Origin: Butyrivibrio fibrisolvens 16/4
GTDB lineage: Bacteria; Bacillota; Clostridia; Lachnospirales; Lachnospiraceae
DNA length: 64,000 bases
NCBI GenBank assembly: GCA_000209815.1
Contig: FP929036.1
Coordinates: 1,377,824 to 1,441,823, forward strand
Direction: 5' to 3'
The position numbers and the translations under genes were made by a program. Shown in pieces: positions 49,590 through 59,615 of this stretch. Each line of letters starts with the position of its first letter. The first letter of the stretch is position 1. The notes under the pieces are model-generated. The model was not told the origin of the DNA and made no database searches. It saw nothing but the letters and a program-made list of their open reading frames with translations.

Positions 49590-52500
49590 ATGAGAAGGAA
49601 CTGGATACCTAAAAAGGTATTGTCTGTAATCCTGGCAGCAGCAATGTCAATGTCGCCAGCGATGACAGCACTTGCTAGTCCAGTTGACGAGTCAGCAGAG
49701 GTTAATGTCCAGGCAGAAGCCAGTGACGAGACTGTAGCTGAGGCTTCTGTAGAGGCAGATGAGACCGAAGATGCAAAAGACGCAGATGCATCAGAGGAAG
49801 AAGCTGCAAAGACAGAGGATGAAGAGACAGAAGAAGCTGAAGCGCCATTGTTTGAGGAAGTAGATCCTCAAGAGGAAGGTCTCGTAGATCCATTGGAGAA
49901 TGTAGACGGTGAAACAGTAGAAACACCAGTTGAACCACAGGATCCAAACGAGCAGACTAGAGTAATTATTGTAATGGAGGGCGACAGTGTCCTCGACAAG
50001 GGCTTTGACACAGCAGATTTAGCAGACAACAAGGCTGCTATGAAGACAGCTGATAAGATTGAAGCTCATCAGGAGAAAGTTGTAGAGAAAATTGAAAGAG
50101 AAGCTCTTTCAGGAGAAGAACTTGATGTTAACTATAATTTCTCTATTTTAACAAATGCTGTATCAGCAGATGTAGCATTTAAAGACATTGAAGAGATTGA
50201 AAAGGTTGACGGTGTTGCAGCTGTACATGTTGCTGCTCAGTATGAACCACTTGTAGAGACAGCTCAGCCAAACACAATCACTTCAGGTGACATGGTAGGC
50301 AGCTACAATACCTGGACAGCTGGCTACACAGGTGCAGGCACAAGAATCGCTGTAATCGATACAGGTATCGATATCGATCATCCATCATTTGATGGTTCAG
50401 CATTTATTGCTCACCTTGAAGAGACTGCAGAAGATGCAAGCAAGACAGTAGAGGATTACGATCTTCTTGATGAGGACGAAATCGCTGCAGTATTGCCAAA
50501 TCTTAATGCATCAAAGAGATATGCTGATTTAACAGCAGAGGCTCTTTATAATAATGAAAAGGTTGCTTACGCATTCAACTATGTAGATAAGAACCTTGAC
50601 ATTACACACGACAACGATAAGCAGGGAGACCACGGTACACACGTATCTGGTATTTCTCTTGCAAACACTTACGTTCCAAATGCTGCTTCAGCAACAGGTT
50701 TTGCTAAGCAGGATGCAGGTGTAGTTGGTATCGCTCCAGATGCACAGCTCATCTCTATGAAGGTATTTGGTACAAACGGTGGTGCTTATTCAGATGATTA
50801 TATGGCTGCTATTGAGGATGCAATCCTTCTTAAGGCTGATGCAATCAACCTTTCACTTGGTTCTTCTGCAGCAGGCGATTCATATGATGAAGAAGAGTAC
50901 ATTAATGATATCTTCAAGAAGCTTGAGGGCACAAGCACAGTAGTATCTATCTCAGCTGGTAACTCAGGTCGCTGGTCAGATAATTCTATGTATGGTGTAA
51001 ACCTTAGCAAAGATGTAAATCTTGATACAGTAGGTTCACCAGGATCATACTACAATGCTCTTACAGTAGCTTCTGCTGTAAACTCAGGTTTCACATCATC
51101 ATATTTTGTATCAGAGGATGGACAACATATATTCGTTGATGATGCAAGCGAATCAAACTCACCATTCTTCTTAACTCTTGATACATCAGCTGATAAGAAT
51201 GGTACAGATTATCCATTTGTTTTCCTTGACAGCTTTGGTGAGGCTTCAGATTATGAAGGCCTTGATGTAAAGGATAAGATTGTATTTGTATCACGTGGTT
51301 CAATCACATTTGGTGAAAAGCATTCTAATGCTGGAGCTGCTGGTGCAAAGGCAATTGTTATTTACAACAATCAGCCAGGCACAATCTCTATGACAGTTAA
51401 GGGATCAACAGCTACTATTCCTGTTGTTTCTATCAAGCAGGTTGAAGGTGCTGCAGTAAAGGCTACTGGTAAAGAGGTTGCTGAGGGTGTATACGAAGGA
51501 ACAATTAAGGTAATGGCTGTTCCTGAGACATTAAGAGATGTTGCTGATGGATACACAATGAGTGATTTCTCATCTGTTGGTGTTCCAGGATCTCTTGACC
51601 TTAAGCCAGAAATTACAGCTCCAGGTGGAAACATCTACTCAACAATTGACAATGGTTACTATGGCCTTATGAGTGGTACATCAATGGCTGCTCCATCAAT
51701 CGCTGGCCAGAGTGCACTTGTTCAGCAGTACATTCGTGAGAATGACCTTGCTGAATTAAATGGCGTTTCTGTACGTACACTTGCTCAGTCACTTCTTATG
51801 AGTACAGCAACTCCATTATATGAAGGCAATGATAGAGAGAATGGTCTTGAGTATTCTCCACGTGCACAGGGTGCAGGTCTTGCTAACGTTAATGACGCTG
51901 TATCTTCTCCTTCATACATCCTTGTTGGTGATAAGGAAGGTAACGATGGTAAGGTAAAGGCTGTTCTTGGAGATGATCCTACAAAGAGCGGTTCTTACTC
52001 ATTTGATTTCGACATCTATAATATGGGTGTTGATCCACAGTACTATGAGCTTGATGCATCTGTATTAACAGAGCAGCTTGGTGAGGAAGATGGTATCACA
52101 TACTTTAATGGAACATCTTATGCTCTTAACCCTGAGGTTACACTTTCAGCAGATGACACAAAGCTTGTTTATGACCTTAACGATGACGGTAAGGTAAATG
52201 CAAAGGACCGTAAGGTTCTCCTTCAGGTAGTAAACGGAACAAAGAACGTTTCTATCGTAGAGACAAAGGAAGAGTACTACGACTTTAATAACGACGGTGT
52301 TGTTAATACAAAGGACGTTTATGTATTCTCAAGAGCCCTTAAGGGTAAGGCAGATGTTGCTCTTGACCTTCAGGTAGTAGAGGTTAAGGATAGCACAAAG
52401 ATTTCTGTAGATATCAACCTTTCAGATAGCGATAGAGAGTATCTTGCAGCATTTGAAAACGGTATGTATGTAGATGGTTTCATCTATGTAAATGGTACAG

Positions 52501-53843
52501 TTGATATGTCAGTTCCATTCCTTGCATTCTATGGAAACTGGGCTGATTCTCCAATGTTTGAAGACTTTGACTTCATGAAGTATGTACACGATCCTGAGTA
52601 TGCTAAGGAAGCAGTTACATATTCAGGTGTTTCAAAGACAAACTTCCTGTCATACTTCCCACTTGGAACAAGCAACGAAATGTACTATGTTCCAAACTAC
52701 TTTACAGATGATGATAAGTACATCGCAGATCGTAATGCTATCAGCAACGAGAACGGTACAATTCTTGGTGCACAGTACTTCTCATTAATCAGAAATGCTA
52801 GCAGAGTTGCACTTACAATTACTGATAGAAAGACAGGCGAGAAGTATTTCGAGAATGTTTCAAAGGATAAGGTCGCTGAGTTCTACTATGCAAATGAAGG
52901 CAGATGGGTAAATTATCTTGATGCAGAAGATCTTCTTTGGAAAGGTACAGATGCAGATGGAAATCCACTTGCAGATGGAACAGAAGTAGATATTACACTT
53001 CAGGCAGTACCAAGCTACTATGATGATGTTGAGGACATTTCAACACTTACATCACCTGGAATGTACATTACTACACCAATGGCAATCGATAATACAGCTC
53101 CTTCTATTTCAGATGGATTTGTTGATGATGATGGCAACTTAAATATCGAAGTTAGCGATAATCGTTACGTTGCTTCAGTTCTTTTAATTGCTAAGGATAA
53201 GAATACAATTCTTAAGTCATACGCTGTAAATCAGGAATCTATTGATGAGAACAAGACTATCAAGATTGACACTCCAGAGGACATCTTCTATGTAGAGGTT
53301 GTTGACTACGCATTTAACTCTAGAGTTTACCGTTTCAACAACACAGGTCACGATGATACTACAGTAGTAGATTCTCTTACTGTTGATCCAGAAGAGGTAG
53401 AGCTTGAGGTTGGCGAATCTGTACAGGTTAAGGCTACAGTTGGACCAGCTTGGTTAGCTGAAGGTGCTGACAGATTAGTATGGATCAGCGATAACAGCCG
53501 CATCGCATCTGTTACTCAGGCCGGTGTAATCACTGGTAAGAAGGCAGGCGAGACAAACATCACTGTTTATACTGTAGGAAGAGATGCTGACGGAAATCGT
53601 CTCACAGCTACAATTAAGGTTAAGGTAGTTGATAAGAAGACTGATGATGCTGACACAGAAGAGACAACTGATACAGAAGAGAAGAAGTCTGATGCTGAGG
53701 CAGAGGATGAGACTACAGAGGAAGTTGTAGATTCTGAGAAAGATACAGATGCTAAGGCTGATGATTCAGAAGAAGAGACAGAGGAATCTGATCAGGATTC
53801 AGAAGTAGCAGAGGATGAGTTAGGAGGAGAGAATGATGATTAA
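49590..53843 (+). CDS. Secreted subtilase (S8) with PA, internal dockerin and Big2 domains
   Basis: 1417 residues, lactocepin-like. Signal peptide (~1-29), acidic segment, I9 prodomain (~120-215), S8 catalytic domain with Asp257 (AVIDTGID), His348 (GDHGTHVSG), oxyanion Asn (ISAGNSG) and Ser698 (GTSMAAPS), and a PA domain inserted at ~530-640. After the protease an Fn3-like domain is interrupted by a dockerin pair at ~862-919: DLNDDGKVNAKDRKVLLQVVNG-type repeats, each with Asp/Asn ligands at 1, 3, 5 and 12. A Big2 domain (~1260-1350) and an acidic tail end it. No LPXTG or SLH. GGGAGG upstream. The next gene encodes a cohesin. Likely releases peptides outside the cell. Confidence 0.93.
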   Translation: MRRNWIPKKVLSVILAAAMSMSPAMTALASPVDESAEVNVQAEASDETVAEASVEADETEDAKDADASEEEAAKTEDEETEEAEAPLFEEVDPQEEGLVDPLENVDGETVETPVEPQDPNEQTRVIIVMEGDSVLDKGFDTADLADNKAAMKTADKIEAHQEKVVEKIEREALSGEELDVNYNFSILTNAVSADVAFKDIEEIEKVDGVAAVHVAAQYEPLVETAQPNTITSGDMVGSYNTWTAGYTGAGTRIAVIDTGIDIDHPSFDGSAFIAHLEETAEDASKTVEDYDLLDEDEIAAVLPNLNASKRYADLTAEALYNNEKVAYAFNYVDKNLDITHDNDKQGDHGTHVSGISLANTYVPNAASATGFAKQDAGVVGIAPDAQLISMKVFGTNGGAYSDDYMAAIEDAILLKADAINLSLGSSAAGDSYDEEEYINDIFKKLEGTSTVVSISAGNSGRWSDNSMYGVNLSKDVNLDTVGSPGSYYNALTVASAVNSGFTSSYFVSEDGQHIFVDDASESNSPFFLTLDTSADKNGTDYPFVFLDSFGEASDYEGLDVKDKIVFVSRGSITFGEKHSNAGAAGAKAIVIYNNQPGTISMTVKGSTATIPVVSIKQVEGAAVKATGKEVAEGVYEGTIKVMAVPETLRDVADGYTMSDFSSVGVPGSLDLKPEITAPGGNIYSTIDNGYYGLMSGTSMAAPSIAGQSALVQQYIRENDLAELNGVSVRTLAQSLLMSTATPLYEGNDRENGLEYSPRAQGAGLANVNDAVSSPSYILVGDKEGNDGKVKAVLGDDPTKSGSYSFDFDIYNMGVDPQYYELDASVLTEQLGEEDGITYFNGTSYALNPEVTLSADDTKLVYDLNDDGKVNAKDRKVLLQVVNGTKNVSIVETKEEYYDFNNDGVVNTKDVYVFSRALKGKADVALDLQVVEVKDSTKISVDINLSDSDREYLAAFENGMYVDGFIYVNGTVDMSVPFLAFYGNWADSPMFEDFDFMKYVHDPEYAKEAVTYSGVSKTNFLSYFPLGTSNEMYYVPNYFTDDDKYIADRNAISNENGTILGAQYFSLIRNASRVALTITDRKTGEKYFENVSKDKVAEFYYANEGRWVNYLDAEDLLWKGTDADGNPLADGTEVDITLQAVPSYYDDVEDISTLTSPGMYITTPMAIDNTAPSISDGFVDDDGNLNIEVSDNRYVASVLLIAKDKNTILKSYAVNQESIDENKTIKIDTPEDIFYVEVVDYAFNSRVYRFNNTGHDDTTVVDSLTVDPEEVELEVGESVQVKATVGPAWLAEGADRLVWISDNSRIASVTQAGVITGKKAGETNITVYTVGRDADGNRLTATIKVKVVDKKTDDADTEETTDTEEKKSDAEAEDETTEEVVDSEKDTDAKADDSEEETEESDQDSEVAEDELGGENDD

Positions 53844-54639
53844 GAATTTAAAAAGAGCAGTCGTTCTCGGTATGGCGGCAATCACATTGCTTACAGCAAC
53901 ACCTGCTACACCAGCTAAGGCTGCAGAGCTTAAGCCTGTTCACACAACAGTTTCTACAACAGGTAAGGGCGATAGCTTAAAGGTTACATATAAGGTAACA
54001 CTTGATAAGTCTGTAGTAACAGACGGTAGAGTTGCTGTTGAGTACGACCCAAATGTACTTGAGCTTACAAGCAATTCTCAGGGAATTAAGTTTAGCGATA
54101 CTGATGTAAACAAGTCATTTACTGATGGTTCTTCAAAGGGCGTTGCATACGCATTCGTTTCAGATGATCCTAAGACTGTTAGCGGAACACTTATGACTGT
54201 TCAGTTTACAGCAAAGAAGGGACTTGAAGAGCAGAAGACTAAAATCGGTACAAAGGTATTTGAAATCAATAACGAGGACAAAGCAGTTGTATCTGAAACA
54301 TTGCTTGAGGATGCTGTAACAGTTGGTAGACCTAAGCTTAAAAAGCCTTGTATCACAGGTCTTTTCCAGGCAGTTATCGGTATTCACGTAGGTTGGACAT
54401 GGGATAATAATGCTGATGGATACGAGTTATATAGAAGTACATCAAAGAATGGAAACTACTATAAAGTTGGCGAGATTTGGAAAATGAACAACATGATAGA
54501 TATTACTTGCCGTAATAATACAAAGTACTACTACAAGGTTGTTGCATATCAGGGATACGGTAAAGACCGTGTTTACTCTGAAAAGTCAGAGCCAGTATCA
54601 GTTACTGTTAGAAAGTTCTTTGGTTTATTTAGCTGGTAA
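53833..54639 (+). CDS. Secreted cohesin-FN3 protein
   Basis: 268 residues. Signal peptide (basic NLKRAVV, AITLLTATPATPAKA), then a cohesin-type beta-sandwich (~35-155): LKVTYKVTLDKSVVTDG, VAVEYDPNVLELTS, GVAYAFVSDDPKTVSGTLMT and VQFTAKKG. A fibronectin-III-like domain (~170-260: WTWDNNADGYELYRSTSKNG, YYYKVVAYQGYG) follows. No membrane anchor, LPXTG or SLH at the C-terminus. It overlaps the dockerin-bearing subtilase by 11 nt, with AGGAGG inside that gene, so the two are co-translated. Probably binds the subtilase dockerin and links it to something recognised by the FN3 domain. Confidence 0.8.
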   Translation: MMIKNLKRAVVLGMAAITLLTATPATPAKAAELKPVHTTVSTTGKGDSLKVTYKVTLDKSVVTDGRVAVEYDPNVLELTSNSQGIKFSDTDVNKSFTDGSSKGVAYAFVSDDPKTVSGTLMTVQFTAKKGLEEQKTKIGTKVFEINNEDKAVVSETLLEDAVTVGRPKLKKPCITGLFQAVIGIHVGWTWDNNADGYELYRSTSKNGNYYKVGEIWKMNNMIDITCRNNTKYYYKVVAYQGYGKDRVYSEKSEPVSVTVRKFFGLFSW

Positions 54640-54647
54640 AAGCTAAA

Positions 54648-54677
54648 GAAATACCCCTTGCTAAGCAAGGGGTGTTT
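54648..54677. terminator. Terminator between the cohesin gene and the thioesterase
   Basis: ACCCCTTGCT/AGCAAGGGGT stem with a T6 run on the plus strand, between convergent genes. Confidence 0.85.
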
Positions 54678-54678
54678 T

Positions 54679-55062
54679 TTATTTGAGGCCATTTGCCTTT
54701 GCCATAAATTTTTCGTTGTTAATGATGAAACGTTCGTGGGTGCCCATTCCAACAACTCCGTTTTCATCGGAGCAAACTACCTCGAAAGTAAGTCTTCTGC
54801 CATCCATTTCAATTAGTGTAGCTTCACACATAACAGTTTTTCCAATAGCACTTGGAGCCATATGGCTGATATTTACTTTGGTTCCTACAGAGCCAAGACC
54901 TTCTTCTAATTCTGGCTGTATCATTTTCCAACAGGTTTCCTCCATAAGGGCAATCATAGCTGGGGTAGCAAATACCTCTAAAGCTCCGCTTGCGAATGCC
55001 TTTGCAGTGTTGTCAATGGTAACAACTGTTTCGGCATTACCCTTCATTCCAATTTCTAACAT
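54679..55062 (-). CDS. Hotdog-fold thioesterase (FlK-like)
   Basis: 127 residues, single hotdog domain like fluoroacetyl-CoA thioesterase FlK and its many anaerobe relatives: the acidic helix ATPAMIALMEETCW and VGTKVNISHMAPSAIGKTVMCEA. Probably hydrolyses a short acyl-CoA in the cytosol. Substrate unknown; fluoroacetate specificity should not be assumed. Start ATG 55062 has GGAGCACC upstream on the minus strand. Single-gene unit. Confidence 0.85.
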   Translation of the reverse strand: MLEIGMKGNAETVVTIDNTAKAFASGALEVFATPAMIALMEETCWKMIQPELEEGLGSVGTKVNISHMAPSAIGKTVMCEATLIEMDGRRLTFEVVCSDENGVVGMGTHERFIINNEKFMAKANGLK

Positions 55063-55167
55063 TTTATAGGTGCTCCTTCCATAGCAACAATTTTACAATT
55101 ATTATACTCTTTTTAACAAAAAAGTGGTATTATTAATACATGTACCATAGGAAAGGAGACAATAAGC

Positions 55168-55536
55168 ATGATTAATGAAGAGAACATTATTGATTTATCT
55201 GATTTCGCAGAGCGGGATATCAAAGAAGAATTCACTCGGATTAAAGATAGCATCTCTGCGTTGGAAAAGCTTATTGATGCCAAGGAACAGGAACAGTCAG
55301 ATGAAGGTGCTGCCAATATGGCCAAAATCAAGGCTAGTATTCGGGAAAATGTGGAAGAAATCAGTCTTCCTCTGGAGCACAAGTGCGACGTTTTAGAAGC
55401 AAAATTAAACAGCATACAGGAAGGCCTTAATCAGGTCAGATCAAGACAAGAATCAAGATCACGATTATTAGTTTTAAATACAATTGGTATAGGGATTATT
55501 CTTGTCATGTATGTTCTGCAATATATTGGAATATAA
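55168..55536 (+). CDS. Coiled-coil protein with C-terminal membrane anchor
   Basis: 122 residues; AAAGGAG upstream. Mostly charged heptad-like helix (residues ~10-92, e.g. IKDSISALEKLIDAKEQEQ, LEAKLNSIQEGLNQV), then one C-terminal span (LLVLNTIGIGIILVMYVLQYI) with almost nothing after it, i.e. tail-anchored with the helix in the cytoplasm. No family recognised. Own terminator; no informative neighbours. Confidence 0.7.
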   Translation: MINEENIIDLSDFAERDIKEEFTRIKDSISALEKLIDAKEQEQSDEGAANMAKIKASIRENVEEISLPLEHKCDVLEAKLNSIQEGLNQVRSRQESRSRLLVLNTIGIGIILVMYVLQYIGI

Positions 55537-55548
55537 TGAAATTTTGTG

Positions 55549-55578
55549 GAGAATCCCGCGATTGTGGGATTCTCTTTT
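55549..55578 (+). terminator. Intrinsic terminator
   Basis: GGAGAATCCC/GGGATTCTC stem with an 8-nt loop and T6, just after the coiled-coil gene. Confidence 0.88.
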
Positions 55579-55671
55579 TTATGGTATAATTTGACACCGT
55601 GAGTTCGCTATTTTACAGCTTTTAATAAAAGCTTGAACCATCTATAAAAGAAATAAATATGGAGGATAAGA

Positions 55672-57432
55672 ATGAAAGCAATTCTTCAGCAAATCAAAGA
55701 AGAAGTTGTAGCAGGTTTTAAGGCCTGTGGATACGACGAAAAATACGGTATGGTTTCACTTTCAAACCGTCCAGATCTTTGCCAGTTCCAGTGTAATGGA
55801 GCACTTGCAGCTGCAAAGGAATATAAAAAGGCACCTATCGCCATTGCCGGCGAAGTTGCAGAGAAACTTGCTTCTAATAGCATGTTTTCAAAGTGCGAGG
55901 CTTGCCCTCCAGGATTCATTAATATGAATCTTTCAGATCAGTTCATTGTTGATTTTGTATCAACTATGGCTGATGATAAGGAGCGCTTCGGTGTAGACAA
56001 AGTTTCTTCACCAAAGAAGGTTATGATAGATTACGGCGGACCTAATGTAGCCAAGCCACTTCATGTTGGTCATCTTCGTTCAGCTATCATTGGCGAGTCT
56101 ATTAAGCGTACAGCACGTTTTATGGGAGACGAGGTAATCGGTGATGTTCATCTTGGAGACTGGGGTCTTCAGATGGGTCTTATTATCACAGAGCTTAAGC
56201 TTCGTCAGCCAGACCTTGTATATTTTGATGAGTCTTACGATGGAGAGTATCCTACAGAGCCTCCATTTACAATTACAGAACTAGAGGAGATTTATCCTTG
56301 CGCATCAGGTAAATCAAAAGAGGATGCTGCTTATAAGGAGGCTGCCATGACAGCTACTTACGAGCTTCAGCATGGAAGAAAGGGCTATCAGGCACTTTTG
56401 TCACACATCCTTAATGTATCAGTTAACGACTTAAAGCGTAACTACGAAAAGCTTGATGTAGATTTCGATCTTTGGAAGGGTGAAAGCGATGCACAGCCTT
56501 ACATCCCTGATATGGTTCAGAAGATGAAGGATGATGGATTTGCTTACATTTCAGAGGGCGCTCTTGTAGTAGATGTTAAGGAGGAAACCGATACAAAAGA
56601 AGTACCACCTTGTATGATTCTTAAATCAGATGGTGCATCTTTATATAACACTACAGACCTTGCTACAATGGTTTGGAGAATGAAGGACTACAATCCAGAT
56701 TCAATCATCTACGTTGTAGATAAGCGTCAGGAGCTTTACTTTACACAGGTATTCCGCTGTGCAAAGAAGACAGGCATTGTTCCAGCAGATAAGAATCTTT
56801 ATTTTGTGGGATTTGGTACTATGAATGGCAAGGACGGCAAGCCATTCAAGACACGTCAGGGTGGCGTTATGCGTCTTGAGTATCTTCTTCAGGAAGTAGA
56901 AGAGAAGATGCTTGAGAAGATTAGAGAAAATGGCACTATGGATGAAGAAGAGGCAGAAAAGACTGCGCAGATAGTTGGTCTTTCAGCTGTTAAATATGGT
57001 GACCTTTCAAATCAGGCTTCAAAGGATTATATCTTTGATATCGATCGTTTCACTTCAGCAGAAGGAAACACAGGCCCATATATTCTTTATACAATTGTAC
57101 GTTGTAAATCTATCCTCACAAAGGCAGGAGTTAGCTCATTTAACGGAGCTATTCTTCCTGCACATTCAGAGTCAGAGCGTGGACTTCAGCTTGAGCTTAC
57201 AAAGTTTATGGCAGCTCTTACATCTGCTTATGAGGAGATGGCACCACACAAGATTTGCGCTTACATCTACGATTTAGCTAACGCATTCAACAGATTTTAT
57301 CACGATACAAAGATTTTGGCTGAGGAGGATGAGGCAGTAAAGGCCAGCTACCTTAAGCTTTTATGGCTTACAAGGGGCGTTCTGGAAAAGGCTATAGACC
57401 TTCTCGGTTTCAATGCACCGGAGCGTATGTAA
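55672..57432 (+). CDS. argS: Arginyl-tRNA synthetase
   Basis: 586 residues, class I. N-terminal Add-1 domain (~1-100) for the tRNA D-loop, then the catalytic fold with HVGHLRSAIIGE as the HIGH motif (after GGPNVAKPL), and a C-terminal DALR anticodon domain (NAFNRFYHDTKIL, ending LLGFNAPERM). The KMSK loop is degenerate, as common in ArgS. GGAGGATAAG before the ATG. The next gene starts at the base after its stop codon. No T-box seen in the ~90 nt upstream. Confidence 0.97.
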   Translation: MKAILQQIKEEVVAGFKACGYDEKYGMVSLSNRPDLCQFQCNGALAAAKEYKKAPIAIAGEVAEKLASNSMFSKCEACPPGFINMNLSDQFIVDFVSTMADDKERFGVDKVSSPKKVMIDYGGPNVAKPLHVGHLRSAIIGESIKRTARFMGDEVIGDVHLGDWGLQMGLIITELKLRQPDLVYFDESYDGEYPTEPPFTITELEEIYPCASGKSKEDAAYKEAAMTATYELQHGRKGYQALLSHILNVSVNDLKRNYEKLDVDFDLWKGESDAQPYIPDMVQKMKDDGFAYISEGALVVDVKEETDTKEVPPCMILKSDGASLYNTTDLATMVWRMKDYNPDSIIYVVDKRQELYFTQVFRCAKKTGIVPADKNLYFVGFGTMNGKDGKPFKTRQGGVMRLEYLLQEVEEKMLEKIRENGTMDEEEAEKTAQIVGLSAVKYGDLSNQASKDYIFDIDRFTSAEGNTGPYILYTIVRCKSILTKAGVSSFNGAILPAHSESERGLQLELTKFMAALTSAYEEMAPHKICAYIYDLANAFNRFYHDTKILAEEDEAVKASYLKLLWLTRGVLEKAIDLLGFNAPERM

Positions 57433-58752
57433 ATGGATACATCTTTTTTACCAATTGATTTTATTAATCGCATGGAGCAGGACTTAGGTCCTGACTTCCA
57501 TGCGTTTTTGCGTTCTTATGAGGAAAACAAAATATCTGCTTTGCGTTTTAATCCAATAAAAGCTGATGATAAGGCTGTGGATAAAATGGCTTCTGTACTT
57601 ACAGGTAAGGTGGATTGGAGCAAGAACGGATATTATTACGACGAGGAATCAAGGCCAGGTTTACATCCATATCATGCAGCTGGTGTTTATTATATTCAGG
57701 ATGCCTCAGCTCAGCTTCCTGTAGAGATGTTGGCTCCGGTTCCTGGGGATTATTGCTTGGACTTATGTGCGGCCCCAGGAGGGAAGTCCACCCAGATTGC
57801 CGGATATTTAAAGGGCGAAGGCATTCTGGTTTCCAACGAGCCAATTAAAAACAGAGCAAAAATTCTCTCTGAGAATGTAGAGAGACTTGGAATAAAAAAC
57901 TGTATAGTTACATCAGAATATCCTGATAAGCTTTCAGAGGTTTTCACGGAATATTTTGATAGAATTATGGTAGATGCCCCTTGCTCAGGGGAGGGCATGT
58001 TCAGAAAGAATCACGATGCATGTACAGAGTGGTCCTTAGAATCTGTGGAAATGTGTGCTGCACGTCAGGCAGAGATTTTGGACAGAGCTTATGAGATGCT
58101 TATACCTGGGGGCAGGATGTGCTATAGTACCTGTACCTTTGCTAAATTGGAGGACGAGGAAGTGGTGGCTTCATTCATAAGTCGTCATCCTGATATGTCT
58201 TTAATAGAGGAGAGACGTTTGTGGCCGCACGAGGTAAAGGGGGAAGGTCACTATGCCGCTTTACTTGAAAAGGCAGATTCTGATGGAAGAGCAGAAGAAT
58301 GTAGGGCCTGCAGACATACCTACGAAACGAAAAAGATTAGCGATAAACTATTAAATGACTATTTAATATTTGCTAAAGATACTTTAGTAGAAAGTCTAAG
58401 AGATAGATTGTTACTTCTAGGAGATTTGTTGTATAGACTTCCAGAAGGCTGCCCAGATTTTAATGGGCTTCACGTATTACGTGGAGGATTATTCTTAGGA
58501 ACACTTAAGAAAAATCGTTTTGAACCAAGCCACGCTTTGGCTCTTGCACTTACTAAGGAAGATGTTAAAAATAGCTTTAATTTATCTTCCGACAGTCAGG
58601 ATATTCAAAATTATCTTAGAGGTCAGTCGATTATGGCTGATGTACAGGATGGATGGACCCTCATCACTGTAGATGGATATTCTGTAGGCTGGGGCAAAGC
58701 TGTTAAGGGTCAGATTAAAAATCATTATCCAAAGGGGTTACGTTTATTATGA
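57433..58752 (+). CDS. RsmF/NOP2-type rRNA cytosine-C5 methyltransferase
   Basis: 439 residues. SAM domain (~90-300): CLDLCAAPGGKSTQIAGYL, SNEPIKNRAKIL, MVDAPCSGEGMFRKN (motif IV Cys) and CYSTCTFAKLEDEEVV (motif VI catalytic Cys). The C-terminal ~140 residues form the RsmF-type extension ending VDGYSVGWGKAVKGQIKNHYPKG. Methylates C5 of a 16S rRNA cytosine. In Firmicutes RsmF can methylate more than one site, so the exact target is left open. Follows argS without a gap and overlaps yitT (ATGA). Confidence 0.92.
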   Translation: MDTSFLPIDFINRMEQDLGPDFHAFLRSYEENKISALRFNPIKADDKAVDKMASVLTGKVDWSKNGYYYDEESRPGLHPYHAAGVYYIQDASAQLPVEMLAPVPGDYCLDLCAAPGGKSTQIAGYLKGEGILVSNEPIKNRAKILSENVERLGIKNCIVTSEYPDKLSEVFTEYFDRIMVDAPCSGEGMFRKNHDACTEWSLESVEMCAARQAEILDRAYEMLIPGGRMCYSTCTFAKLEDEEVVASFISRHPDMSLIEERRLWPHEVKGEGHYAALLEKADSDGRAEECRACRHTYETKKISDKLLNDYLIFAKDTLVESLRDRLLLLGDLLYRLPEGCPDFNGLHVLRGGLFLGTLKKNRFEPSHALALALTKEDVKNSFNLSSDSQDIQNYLRGQSIMADVQDGWTLITVDGYSVGWGKAVKGQIKNHYPKGLRLL

Positions 58753-59615
58753 TTCATAAAATTTATAGGCATAAACAGGATATTTACGAATATATCATGT
58801 TTACAATTGCATCTGCTGTAATGGTTGTAGGTATTTATTTTTTCAAATTCCCAAACCATTTTTCATTCGGAGGAGTCAGCGGTATTTCTATTGTACTTGC
58901 ACAGCTTTTACCTAGAACACCAGGAAATATCAACTTAATCATAAATATGTTTCTTCTTGTAATCGGCTTTCTTGTTTTTGGCAAGAAATTTGGATTGAAG
59001 ACTACTTATATCACGTTGCTTGTTTCTTTTGGACCTAGAATTTTGGAAATGGTTTGTCCAATGGATGGACCTCTTACAAATCAGCCAGTACTGGAGCTTT
59101 TATTTGCTGTGGGCTTGCCAGCTTTTTCATCTGCTATATTTTTCAATCTTGGTGCTTCATCAGGTGGTACAGATATTGTAGCTATGATTTTAAAGAAATA
59201 TACAAAGGTAGACATTGGTACAGCGCTTTTCATGTCAGATGTATTTATTGTTGTCTGTGCTTGCCTTGTATTTAATGTTCAGACAGGTCTTTTCTCATTA
59301 GTTGGACTTTTGGCCAAGTCTCTTGTTGTTGATGAAACTATTGAGAATATTAACCTTGCAAAGTATTTTACTATCATATGTAATGACCCTGAACCTATAG
59401 TAAATTTCATTATGAATGACCTTGGTAAGGGTGCTACTGTTTACAAGGCTGAAGGAGCCTATGGTCATCAGGAAAAGACCGTAATTCTTACAATCCTTAA
59501 GAGACAGCAGGCTGTGGAGCTTAAGAATTTTATTCGTCGAAATCAGCCTTCTGCATTTATTGCAATCACAAATTCCAGCGAAATAATTGGAAAGGGCTTT
59601 AGGGGATATAATTAA
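58749..59615 (+). CDS. YitT-family membrane protein
   Basis: 288 residues: five or six spans (AVMVVGIYFFKFPNHFSFGG, INLIINMFLLVIGFLVFG, etc.), the family's GGVSGISIVLAQLL and LGASSGGTDIVAMILKKYT, and a C-terminal soluble DUF2179 domain (GKGATVYKAEGAYGHQEKTVILTILKR, ferredoxin-like). Function unknown. Overlaps its neighbours at both ends (ATGA, TAATG), so it is part of the argS operon. Confidence 0.93.
   Translation: MIHKIYRHKQDIYEYIMFTIASAVMVVGIYFFKFPNHFSFGGVSGISIVLAQLLPRTPGNINLIINMFLLVIGFLVFGKKFGLKTTYITLLVSFGPRILEMVCPMDGPLTNQPVLELLFAVGLPAFSSAIFFNLGASSGGTDIVAMILKKYTKVDIGTALFMSDVFIVVCACLVFNVQTGLFSLVGLLAKSLVVDETIENINLAKYFTIICNDPEPIVNFIMNDLGKGATVYKAEGAYGHQEKTVILTILKRQQAVELKNFIRRNQPSAFIAITNSSEIIGKGFRGYN

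Noticed and set aside
49590-53843. Sortase (LPXTG) or SLH anchoring of the subtilase
   Set aside because: The C-terminus is an acidic Asp/Glu/Thr tail without LPXTG, hydrophobic segment or SLH repeats.
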